Shown here: piece by piece, positions 1 through 7,189 of the stretch
Layout: every line of letters begins with the position of its first letter
How positions within the stretch are numbered: the first letter of the stretch is position 1
Assembly: GCF_003051105.1 (NCBI RefSeq)
Contig: NZ_QAOO01000003.1
Location: forward strand, 1 to 64,000
DNA length: 64,000 nucleotides
Direction of reading: 5' to 3'
Origin: Nitrosomonas nitrosa
GTDB taxonomy: Bacteria > Pseudomonadota > Gammaproteobacteria > Burkholderiales > Nitrosomonadaceae
The notes under the pieces: generated by a model
What the model was told of the DNA's origin: nothing
Seen by the model: only the letters and a program-made list of their open reading frames with translations
Database searches by the model: none
Made by a program: the position numbers and the translations under genes

Positions 1-150
1 TGGGGTTTATATAGATACCGGCATTTGGTGGAGAATGCTTTTGCACGGCTAAAGCAGTATCGGGCAATAGCGACACGATACGACAAACTGAAGCGGAATT
101 ACGAAAGTAGGGTAGCCATAGCGTGTGGGTATCTGTGGCTACCTATGTGA
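1..150 (+). pseudogene. IS5-family transposase, C-terminal part (cut by window edge)
   Basis: Reading frame 1 from the first base gives 49 residues ending in CGYLWLPM before a TGA at 148-150. The segment RYRHLVENAFARLKQYRAIA carries the conserved glutamate region at the end of DDE transposases of the IS5 group (the Y-(2)-R-(3)-E-(6)-R pattern is visible). It differs from the second copy at only a few bases. Whether the N-terminal part, outside the window, is intact cannot be seen, so functional status is unknown. Confidence 0.8.
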
Positions 151-164
151 AATGTCAACAGACC
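1..164 (+). mobile_element. IS5-type insertion sequence, right end only
   Basis: The first 164 bases match the right end of the complete copy at 1918-2771 almost base for base, including the transposase C-terminus and the terminal inverted repeat ending GTCAACAGACC. The 4-base CTAG that follows (165-168) fits the YTAR target preference known for the IS5 subgroup. The rest of the element lies outside the window. It is in the same orientation as the second copy, so the two form a direct pair around the helicase remnant and fic. Confidence 0.85.
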
Positions 165-592
165 CTAGGCGAAATCGATATACCGCAATCGTTTACGCAA
201 AAACTGGCAGCGGAAGCACAGCAGCATATCAGAGCCACAATCAGTCAATCCCTGGAAGCGAATAACCATTTTTTAATGAAGCCCGGGAGAAACTGGAAAA
301 ATGGGCAGACGACATGATACTTGCCGCTGAAAAAGCACTTAAAGATACCAAAGAACAAATCAAAATTCAGCAACGGCAAGCCAGGCTTGCGACTAATCTC
401 GATGAACAGCATGAAGTCCAGAAACAGATTCAAAAACTGGAAAAACAGCAACGACGCCAGCGGCAGGATATTTTTCAGGTGGAAGACAGCATTATTGAAA
501 AACGCAACGCCTTGATAGATTCGCTGGAGCAACGTCTTTCCCAAAAAACCGAATCTAGCCAGCTGTTCACGATTTCCTGGGAAGTGATGTGA
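165..592 (+). pseudogene. C-terminal remnant of a large DEAD/DEAH (SNF2-like) helicase
   Basis: Directly after the IS end an open frame runs without a start codon and ends at a TGA at 590-592. It encodes a strongly charged coiled coil rich in E, K, Q and R, and finishes with LFTISWEVM. From memory this closely resembles the extreme C-terminus of the large (about 950-residue) SNF2-like helicases found in defence and mobile loci, where a long coiled coil is followed by LFT-x-x-W. The helicase motor is absent: the IS replaced everything upstream. A single missing T in the T-run at 269-274 also shifts the frame; restoring one T joins ANNHFF to NEAREKLEKWADD. So the remnant is doubly broken. The family assignment rests on recognition of the tail only and is moderate. 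Confidence 0.55.
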
Positions 593-594
593 CG

Positions 595-672
595 TGTCGA
601 TAAATACAAAAAATATCAACATATTTTGTTGACGTGTCGTCGATATCGACATAAGCTGAGAATGTGTCGATA
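595..672 (+). promoter_or_regulatory. Cluster of TGTCGATA half-sites upstream of fic (candidate operator)
   Basis: The octamer TGTCGATA occurs at 595-602 and 665-672 on the plus strand and, inverted, at 644-651. The inverted copy lies inside a perfect 12-base palindrome GTCGATATCGAC at 639-650. All three lie in the 98-base gap between the helicase remnant and the chosen fic start. Repeated half-sites of this kind usually mark a repressor-binding region, so autoregulation of fic or control by an unlinked regulator is possible. No specific regulator is identified. Confidence 0.35.
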
Positions 673-690
673 AAGCTGAATAATATAAAC

Positions 691-1803
691 ATGATTAATG
701 AAACATGGAAGCCAGACCAACCCTACAACAGCATTCCTGTGCTGCCGCCCAAAGCGGACTTGGAGACCAAGACGGTATTGAAGCATTGCATTGCAGCAAG
801 AGCTGCATTGGCAGAGCTTAGGCAGGCGGCTGAGCTTATTCCTAATCAGGGAATGTTGATTAACACCTTGCCATTACTGGAAGCCCGCGCCAGTTCTGAA
901 ATTGAAAATATCGTGACGACCACTGACAAGCTGTTCCAGCACATGTCGGGAGAAGAACACGCCGATCCTGCCACAAAAGAAGCTTTACGCTATAGCCATT
1001 CTTTGCTTAAGGGCTATCTTTCCCTGCGTGACCGTCCATTAAATACCACCATCGCCGAAGCGATATGCAGCCAGATCAAAGGGGTGGAAATGACGGTACG
1101 AAAAGTACCGGGCACAACGCTGACCAATGAATTGACCGGTGAAGTCATCTACACGCCGCCGGTAGGCGAATCACTGCTGAGAGATCTGCTTGCCAATTGG
1201 GAGCGCTTCCTGCATGAGCAAGTTGAACTGGACCCGCTGGTGCGCATGGCTGTGGCGCATTACCAATTCGAGGCGATCCACCCCTTTACTGATGGCAATG
1301 GCCGCACGGGACGGGTGCTGAACAGCCTGTTTCTGATTCAGGAAAACTTGCTGACTTTGCCTATCCTGTATCTGAGTCGTTACATCATTGCCAATAAGGC
1401 CGACTACTATCGTTTGCTGCTAAAGATTACCAAAGAGCAGACATGGGAAGAGTGGCTGCTATATATTCTCAAGGGAGTAGCGGAAACCGCTGCCTGGACG
1501 ACCGCCAAAATTGGCGCAATTCGTGCACTGTCAGACCACACGAGAGAGCACGTGCGGCTTAATGCGCCAAAGATATACAGCCACGAACTGGTCAACCTGA
1601 TTTTTGCATTGCCCTATTGCCGTATCCATAGCCTGAGTGAAGCCGGAATCGCCAAACGTCAGGCCGCATCCGTTTATTTGAAAAAACTGGCCAGCATTGG
1701 CGTCCTAACGGAAAATCAAATAGGCCGGGAAAAGCTGTTCATTCACCCCAAACTCATGCAGCTACTGACGCGCGATGGCAATACATTCACGCCATACCCA
1801 TAA
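691..1803 (+). CDS. Fic-family protein adenylyltransferase (class II)
   Basis: Fic enzymes usually transfer AMP from ATP to a hydroxyl side chain of a target protein. The catalytic loop [12 protein letters not shown] is complete (about residues 204-215), with the catalytic His, the acidic metal ligand and both Arg/Asn positions. An N-terminal inhibitory motif of the [S/T]xxxE[G/N] type is visible as SSEIEN near residue 70, which makes this a self-inhibited class II protein of the kind that starts with a Fic_N domain. A winged-helix-like C-terminal part ([18 protein letters not shown]) follows. The ATG at 691 is preferred; an in-frame GTG at 664 would place the start inside the upstream TGTCGATA motif. 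There is no strong ribosome site for either. No antitoxin gene lies beside it, consistent with the built-in inhibitory helix. It may belong to the cargo between the two IS5 copies. Confidence 0.9.
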   Translation: MINETWKPDQPYNSIPVLPPKADLETKTVLKHCIAARAALAELRQAAELIPNQGMLINTLPLLEARASSEIENIVTTTDKLFQHMSGEEHADPATKEALRYSHSLLKGYLSLRDRPLNTTIAEAICSQIKGVEMTVRKVPGTTLTNELTGEVIYTPPVGESLLRDLLANWERFLHEQVELDPLVRMAVAHYQFEAIHPFTDGNGRTGRVLNSLFLIQENLLTLPILYLSRYIIANKADYYRLLLKITKEQTWEEWLLYILKGVAETAAWTTAKIGAIRALSDHTREHVRLNAPKIYSHELVNLIFALPYCRIHSLSEAGIAKRQAASVYLKKLASIGVLTENQIGREKLFIHPKLMQLLTRDGNTFTPYP

Positions 1804-1917
1804 CGAAAAACCGCTGCCAAGCCGGATGCTACAGCTGAATCCGCCAACAGTTTTCACGATCGAATGACAAATCGTTTGACGTAATCGAAGAATGTAAATT
1901 CTTATCCTGCCCCCTAG

Positions 1918-2771
1918 GGTCTGTTGACGTTTCAAGATAAGTATTTCATAGATATGAACAAACTCGTAATATTGGGGTTCCTATACCACCAACAAAACGA
2001 GTTTGCGATGCCCCGATTGATGCTCAGTGATGAGTTCTGGTCGAAGCTGGAGAAGATTCTGCTTCAAGAAGCGATTTATAACAAGCGCAATCTGCGCATG
2101 ACGGTAGAAGGCATACTGTATCGAATGCGGGTTGGCGTCCGTGGCGAGACCTACCCAAGGCGTTCGGCTGCTGGAATTCCATCTATAAAAGATTCAATGC
2201 ATGGTCATTGAGCAGGAAATGGCTCAGAATTTTCAAAGCGTTATCCATTGATTCGGATTGTGAATGGGAATTTATTGATGGAAGCTATGTTAAAGCACAT
2301 CAGCATAGTGCGGGAGCAGCGAGTGAAGAATCGCAGGCTGAGGGTCAAAAGCCGTGCAGGCAATACCACAAAGATCCATTTGGCGGTCGATGGTTATGGT
2401 TTGCCAATTGAGTTTGAAATCACCGGTGGAGAAATCAATGACTGTTCTGCAGCACCTGGTTTGATTACCAGGCTGCCTGACACAAAAGCGATTGTTGTGG
2501 ACAAGGGCTATGACAGCGAATGTATACGGGAACAGATAACGAAGAAGGGGGCTCGGGCTGTGATACCGAGAAAGCGCAACTCGTTGAAGGGTAACACAGA
2601 TATGGATTGGGGTTTGTATAGATACCGGCATTTGGTGGAGAATGTTTTTGCACGGCTAAAGCAGTATCGGGCAATAGCGACACGATACGACAAACTGAAG
2701 CGAAATTACGAAAGTATGGTAGCCATAGCGTGTGGGTATCTGTGGCTACCTATGTGAAATGTCAACAGACC
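1918..2771 (+). mobile_element. Complete IS5-type insertion sequence (about 854 bp)
   Basis: The ends are inverted repeats: GGTCTGTTGACGTTTC at 1918 and its near-perfect inverse at the right end (GAAATGTCAACAGACC, ending at 2771), one mismatch in 16. The element is flanked by CTAG on both sides (1914-1917 and 2772-2775), a 4-base target duplication matching YTAR, the IS5-subgroup preference. It carries one transposase gene spread over frames (2008-2757). It lies in direct orientation with the partial copy at 1-164. Confidence 0.88.
2008..2757 (+). pseudogene. IS5-family transposase with two compensating frameshifts
   Basis: The protein runs in three pieces. Frame 1 from ATG 2008 (MPRLMLSDEFWSKLEK...) continues to about 2130. 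A different frame then carries WRDLPKAFGCWNSIYKRF through EFIDGSYVKAHQHSAGAA to about 2340. The first frame is resumed at KSRAGNTTKIHLAVDGYG and continues to the stop at 2755-2757. The first switch looks like a lost T in the codons for VGCPW; the second restores the frame. Conserved DDE landmarks are present: D in EFIDGSYVKAH, VVDKGYDS, and the final RHLVENVFARLKQ. Some IS5 relatives use programmed frameshifting between two ORFs, but two switches in opposite directions point to decay. Activity in trans from another copy remains possible. Confidence 0.75.
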
Positions 2772-2800
2772 CTAGCCGATGCCGAACTTTTTTCGGCTAG
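2772..2800. other. Inverted repeat just right of the IS5 copy
   Basis: CTAGCCGA at 2772-2779 is mirrored by TCGGCTAG at 2793-2800, and inside it GCCGAA (2781-2786) is mirrored by TTCGGC (2792-2797). The two hairpins overlap and would compete. The run of six T lies in the loop rather than after a stem, so this is not a typical terminator. Its left arm coincides with the target duplication, so it may simply be part of the original insertion target. Confidence 0.3.
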
Positions 2801-3023
2801 CTCGTGAGAATTTTGCAAGAGACTCTCTTCAAGTCAACTCCCTGTGGAACTTATCACTCCGCCCCGTCCAACCGAGGAATCTGGGATCATTGCTGCGTTG
2901 GAACTCAATATTCTCCCAATTCGCCCCACGTGACTGCCGCATTGCCTGAAAGTGGCGTTGTGCCACAGGGTGATCTGGGTGATAAGTTCATTGCTGGAAC
3001 TGCCAACAATATCCATGATTTGC

Positions 3024-3806
3024 TCAATCGCACCATGCTGGAAATACCGGCAATGTTTTAAAGAACGCCATATCGTGATTGGGCCAGAGCTGAGCGTTTT
3101 CCTGATTGGCAAGGGTTTTGAGTTTACGAATGCTGGCGAGCGCCAGTTCTACGTTATTCTGCCAACAACAGCCAGGTGCGATTTCATCTGCCAGATTCTC
3201 GTTCAGATCGGCTGCGTCACCACAGAGAATGACGGGTCGGCTTTGTGGAAGATCGATGAACAACGACATGTGCCCCGCTGTATGACCAGGGGTCGTGATA
3301 GCGTGGATGCCGGGAGCTAGCTCATACTCATCGGTTTGTACGCGCCACTGATTCGCATGAATCAGCTCATCGAGAAATATTCCGCTATCCAGTCCAGTCA
3401 GGGCTGCTTGTAATTCATTTTGGTGGACATGGACTTCACAGCCGGGCAGGTCGCACAATCCGCCCACATGGTCGAAATGCAGATGACCGATAAATACTAG
3501 ATCAATGTCGGAAGAGGTCAACCCCAGCCGCCCGAGGTAATGCGGAATCCGTTGAGTGGGCTGCATGCAAGGGGCCTCGACAGTCGGGAGCATCGGCGTG
3601 AAGTGACGCGCACGCAGGGTCGGGTCGGTCACCTTACGGTAGTCGCATCCCACGTCATAGAGGATGCGACCATGAATGGTTTCAATCAGATAAGCCAATA
3701 TCGGCGCATCAATCCATTGGCCATGCCCACGGTCATGCGTAGAAATCGTTTTTTCATAACGAATCGTGCCCGTCAGCAATGGCCAGATTTTAGTCTGATT
3801 GGGCAT
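3024..3806 (-). CDS. MBL-fold metallohydrolase, AHL-lactonase-like
   Basis: A metallo-beta-lactamase-fold protein of about 260 residues. The zinc motif HLHFDHVGG is present, followed by PGHTAGHMSLFID (third metal-ligand His), a GDAADL segment with the bridging Asp, and a final NHD. The N-terminal IDAPILAYLIETIHGRILYDVGCD arrangement resembles the AiiA/AttM group of N-acyl-homoserine-lactone lactonases, so lactone hydrolysis in the cytoplasm is a reasonable guess, but the MBL fold covers many hydrolases. ATG 3806 is chosen over a TTG at 3818; neither has a clear ribosome site. It lies 27 bases downstream of ettA on the same strand and may be co-transcribed. Confidence 0.75.
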   Translation of the reverse strand: MPNQTKIWPLLTGTIRYEKTISTHDRGHGQWIDAPILAYLIETIHGRILYDVGCDYRKVTDPTLRARHFTPMLPTVEAPCMQPTQRIPHYLGRLGLTSSDIDLVFIGHLHFDHVGGLCDLPGCEVHVHQNELQAALTGLDSGIFLDELIHANQWRVQTDEYELAPGIHAITTPGHTAGHMSLFIDLPQSRPVILCGDAADLNENLADEIAPGCCWQNNVELALASIRKLKTLANQENAQLWPNHDMAFFKTLPVFPAWCD

Positions 3807-3845
3807 AGCCGGGCTCAAGTAAGCTATCAGCGATTATCGCTTGCG

Positions 3846-5510
3846 TTAGCGGGTAATCGGTTTGTAGCGTATGCGCTTCGGTTTGGCGCCTTCTTCGCCC
3901 AGGCGCTGGCGCTTGTCGGCTTCATATTCCTGATAATTACCCGCAAAAAAGGTCACTTGCGAATCGCCTTCAAAGGCCAGGATATGCGTGGCAATGCGGT
4001 CCAGGAACCAGCGATCATGTGAAATGACCAAAACGCATCCCGCAAATTCAAGAAGGGCATCTTCCAGCGCGCGCAGTGTTTCTACGTCAAGGTCATTGGA
4101 TGGTTCATCGAGCAATAGGACATTACCGCCAGAAATCAATGTCTTGGCCAGGTGCAACCGGCCGCGCTCACCACCGGAAAGTTGTCCCACCATTTTTTGC
4201 TGATCGGGGCCCTTGAAGTTAAAGCGTCCAATATAGGCGCGGGAAGGCGTTTCATATTTGCCCACAGTGAGGATGTCATTGCCATCCGATACTGCTTCGA
4301 AGACGGTTTTATTGCTGTCGAGGATATCGCGCGATTGATCAACATAAGCAATTTTGACGGTTTCGCCGATTTTGATATTTCCCGTATCGGGTTGTTCACG
4401 ACCGATGATCATGCGGAACAAGGTCGATTTGCCCGCACCATTGGGGCCGATGATGCCAACGATGGCGCCAGGCGGTATTTTGAAGCTCAGATCGTCGATC
4501 AATAAACGGTCGCCAAACGCTTTGGAGACATTGGTAAATTCGATGACTTCATTTCCCAGCCGATCGGCCACCGGGATAAAAATCTCTTGTGTTTCATTAC
4601 GCTTTTGGTATTCCTGCGAGCTGAGTTCTTCAAAACGGGCAATCCGCGCTTTGGATTTGGCCTGCCGTCCCTTGGGATTTTGCCGCACCCATTCCAACTC
4701 TTTCTTGAGTGCTTTTTGCCGGGCAGATTCAGAAGATTCCTCTTGCTTGAGGCGAACTTCTTTTTGCTCGAGCCAGCTTGAGTAATTTCCTTTCCAGGGG
4801 ATGCCATGTCCCCGGTCGAGCTCCAGTATCCATTCTGCGGCGTTATCCAGAAAATAGCGGTCATGCGTGACGGCAACGACCGTTCCGGGGAAACGTACTA
4901 AAAATTGCTCTAGCCATTCGACCGATTCCGCATCCAGGTGGTTGGTGGGTTCGTCCAGCAAAAGCATGTCCGGTTTGGATAGCAAAAGACGGCACAGCGC
5001 AACACGGCGCTTTTCGCCGCCCGATAGCTTTTCAATGACGGCGTCCCATTCGGGAAGGCGTAATGCATCTGCCGCAACCTCCATTTGCTGGGCAGTGTCG
5101 CCGCCACTCGTTGCGATGAGCGCTTCGAGACGGGTTTGTTCGGCAGCGAGTGCGTCGAAATCGGCATCCGGCTCCGCGTACGCAGCATAGATTTCATCCA
5201 GCTTTTGTTGGGCGTTGACGATATCCCCTAACCCTTCTTGCACCGCTTCGCGAACGGTATGTGCTGGATCGAGCTGGGGTTCCTGCGGCAGGAAGCCAAT
5301 CTTCAGATTGGGCATGGGGGTCACTTCACCCTCGAAATCCTTATCGATACCGGCCATGATTTTCAGTAATGTGGATTTGCCCGAGCCATTCAGGCCAAGC
5401 AGTCCTATTTTTGCGCCGGGGAAGAAGCTGAGAGATATATCTTTAAGAATCGTGCGCTTGGGTGGAACAACCTTGCTGACGCGATTCATGATTAAAACGT
5501 ATTGAGCCAT
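3846..5510 (-). CDS. ettA: Energy-dependent translational throttle protein EttA (ABC-F)
   Basis: An ABC-F ATPase of 554 residues, almost exactly the length of E. coli EttA. It has two nucleotide-binding domains in tandem and no membrane segments. The first Walker A is GLNGSGKST (residues 39-47), with LSGGEKRR and [11 protein letters not shown]; the second set is [17 protein letters not shown] and [11 protein letters not shown]. Between them lies the basic linker rich in K and R ([21 protein letters not shown]) that reaches into the ribosome E site in this family. EttA binds initiating 70S ribosomes and gates the first peptide bond according to the ATP/ADP ratio. No sign of damage. Confidence 0.96.
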   Translation of the reverse strand: MAQYVLIMNRVSKVVPPKRTILKDISLSFFPGAKIGLLGLNGSGKSTLLKIMAGIDKDFEGEVTPMPNLKIGFLPQEPQLDPAHTVREAVQEGLGDIVNAQQKLDEIYAAYAEPDADFDALAAEQTRLEALIATSGGDTAQQMEVAADALRLPEWDAVIEKLSGGEKRRVALCRLLLSKPDMLLLDEPTNHLDAESVEWLEQFLVRFPGTVVAVTHDRYFLDNAAEWILELDRGHGIPWKGNYSSWLEQKEVRLKQEESSESARQKALKKELEWVRQNPKGRQAKSKARIARFEELSSQEYQKRNETQEIFIPVADRLGNEVIEFTNVSKAFGDRLLIDDLSFKIPPGAIVGIIGPNGAGKSTLFRMIIGREQPDTGNIKIGETVKIAYVDQSRDILDSNKTVFEAVSDGNDILTVGKYETPSRAYIGRFNFKGPDQQKMVGQLSGGERGRLHLAKTLISGGNVLLLDEPSNDLDVETLRALEDALLEFAGCVLVISHDRWFLDRIATHILAFEGDSQVTFFAGNYQEYEADKRQRLGEEGAKPKRIRYKPITR

Positions 5511-5724
5511 AAAAATGTGAATAAAAGTAGGAGTTATTAAGAATTTAAATTTATGAGATTACTCTAAAATCTGGATCGTTCATCAATTGATGCTGCCAGT
5601 TAACGCGCGAGGGTTCTATCAATCTGCCAAACCGCACATGTTACCAGCCTATCGACCCGGAATTAATCTGATCGTCATCCGCTTGCTATTTTCTTGAATG
5701 ATGCAAGCAGCCAGGAGAAAACCT

Positions 5725-5895
5725 ATGAGTGTTATGGTTTATTTCAAATCAGGTGTGAGCCAGGTATTTATCGTTCCCCACAATATTTCTGCTGTCGAAT
5801 TCCGGCGTATCGCAGAAACGGTGGGAGGGGGCTTTTATAAAGTCGATTTCATGCAGAGGCAGGTAAAACCAAGAAAATTGAATACATCATACTAG
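5725..5895 (+). CDS. Small conserved-looking hypothetical protein (56 aa)
   Basis: A short protein starting MSVMVYFKSGVSQVFIVPH, with no family I recognise. The ATG at 5725 has an AGGAG at 5713-5717, seven bases upstream, which is why it is preferred to the ATG at 5698. The sequence has a beta-rich look (VMVYFKSG, VFIVPHN) and a basic C-terminus, with no signal peptide or membrane segment. It stands alone between two minus-strand genes and must have its own promoter. Confidence 0.5.
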   Translation: MSVMVYFKSGVSQVFIVPHNISAVEFRRIAETVGGGFYKVDFMQRQVKPRKLNTSY

Positions 5896-5947
5896 ATTTT
5901 CGGCTTCATTAATTCCATATCCGGTTAAAAATGAAAAACCAATCGAT

Positions 5948-7147
5948 TTATAGCGCTTCAAAAACGCCCGCAGCGCCCATGCCACTTCCCACGCACATGG
6001 TAACCATGCCATAGCGCTGGTGATGCCGGCGTAGTCCATGCAGCAGTGTCGCTACGCGAATCGCACCGGTGGCCCCAAGCGGATGACCTAACGCGATAGC
6101 GCCGCCCAGCGGGTTGACTTTAGCGCGATCCAGGCCAAGTTCGTTGATGACGGCCAAACTCTGCGCCGCAAAAGCTTCATTGAGCTCGATCCAATCGAGA
6201 TCATCTTGATGTAATCCAACTTGCTTCAATACTTTGGGAATGGCCTTGATCGGCCCGATCCCCATGATTTCAGGCGGTACCCCCGCTACGGTATAGCCGA
6301 TGAAACGGCCGATCGGCGTGAGATTAAAGCGTTGTAATGCGGCCGCGCTCATGACCATAACGGCCCCGGCGCCATCCGACATTTGTGAACTATTGCCTGC
6401 CGTAACCGAGCCATTCGCAGCAAACACCGATTTTAATTTTGCAAGTGCTTCCAGGTTGGTGTCGGCTCGCGGCCCTTCATCCGTGTCCTTCACAGATTTT
6501 ATGACCTTGACCTCGTGTGAGGTCAGATCAGGGCGTTTTTCTTCAACAGGATAGGGTGCGATTTCCTGCTGAAATTCACCGGTTTCGATCGCTTTGAGCG
6601 CACGTTGATGGCTGGTCATTGCAAATTCATCTTGCTGCTCGCGACCGACTTTCCATTGTTGCGCGACCTTCTCGGCGGTAATCCCCATTCCATAAGCGAT
6701 CGCTACATTTTCATCCTTAATGAACATGGCCGGATTCATAGCGACCTTGTTGCCCATCATCGGGATCATGCTCATGCTTTCCGTGCCTGCAGCAATGATC
6801 ACATCCGCTTCACCCAAACGAATGCGATCGGCCGCCAAGGCCACGGCTTGCAGTCCGGACGCGCAGAAGCGATTGATTGTCATGCCTGGTACATTATCGG
6901 GCAATCCTGCCAGCAACAAGGCCACACGAGCGACATTGATACCTTGTTCGGCTTCAGGCATCGCGCAACCGGCGATGACATCATCGATGGCTGCCGGATC
7001 GAGCCCCTCGCACTGTTGCATGACGGCCTGCAGAACATGAACGAGCATATCATCTGGGCGAACGTTCTTGAACATGCCTCGTGGCGCTTTGCCGACGGGG
7101 GTACGTGCAGCCGCAACAATGTAGGCATCTTGAGTTTGCTTGGACAT
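5948..7147 (-). CDS. Acetyl-CoA acyltransferase (3-ketoacyl-CoA thiolase)
   Basis: A thiolase of 399 residues that cleaves 3-ketoacyl-CoA with CoA in the last step of fatty-acid beta-oxidation (or runs in reverse). The nucleophilic Cys is in NRFCASGLQA (about residue 90), the catalytic His in GHPLGATGAIR, and the second Cys in MCVGSGMGAAG near the C-terminus. NEAFAAQ is also present. The ATG at 7147 follows a GGAG seven bases upstream, better than the ORF-extending ATG at 7162. It lies 42 bases downstream of the multifunctional 7190-9688 gene in the same direction, the usual two-gene beta-oxidation operon, so it works as the thiolase partner of that protein. Confidence 0.92.
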   Translation of the reverse strand: MSKQTQDAYIVAAARTPVGKAPRGMFKNVRPDDMLVHVLQAVMQQCEGLDPAAIDDVIAGCAMPEAEQGINVARVALLLAGLPDNVPGMTINRFCASGLQAVALAADRIRLGEADVIIAAGTESMSMIPMMGNKVAMNPAMFIKDENVAIAYGMGITAEKVAQQWKVGREQQDEFAMTSHQRALKAIETGEFQQEIAPYPVEEKRPDLTSHEVKVIKSVKDTDEGPRADTNLEALAKLKSVFAANGSVTAGNSSQMSDGAGAVMVMSAAALQRFNLTPIGRFIGYTVAGVPPEIMGIGPIKAIPKVLKQVGLHQDDLDWIELNEAFAAQSLAVINELGLDRAKVNPLGGAIALGHPLGATGAIRVATLLHGLRRHHQRYGMVTMCVGSGMGAAGVFEAL

Positions 7148-7189
7148 GGGTTTCTCCATCAATCTTAAATATCGTATTGAATCAACGGG

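Noticed and set aside
245..652. 135-aa minus-strand frame opposite the helicase relic
   Set aside because: It is the antisense shadow of the coiled-coil coding sequence; a hydrophobic antisense product is expected from K/E/Q-rich codons.
2804..3061. Possible gene between the IS5 copy and the MBL hydrolase
   Set aside because: Short overlapping frames on both strands with no codon bias, ribosome site or recognisable motif.
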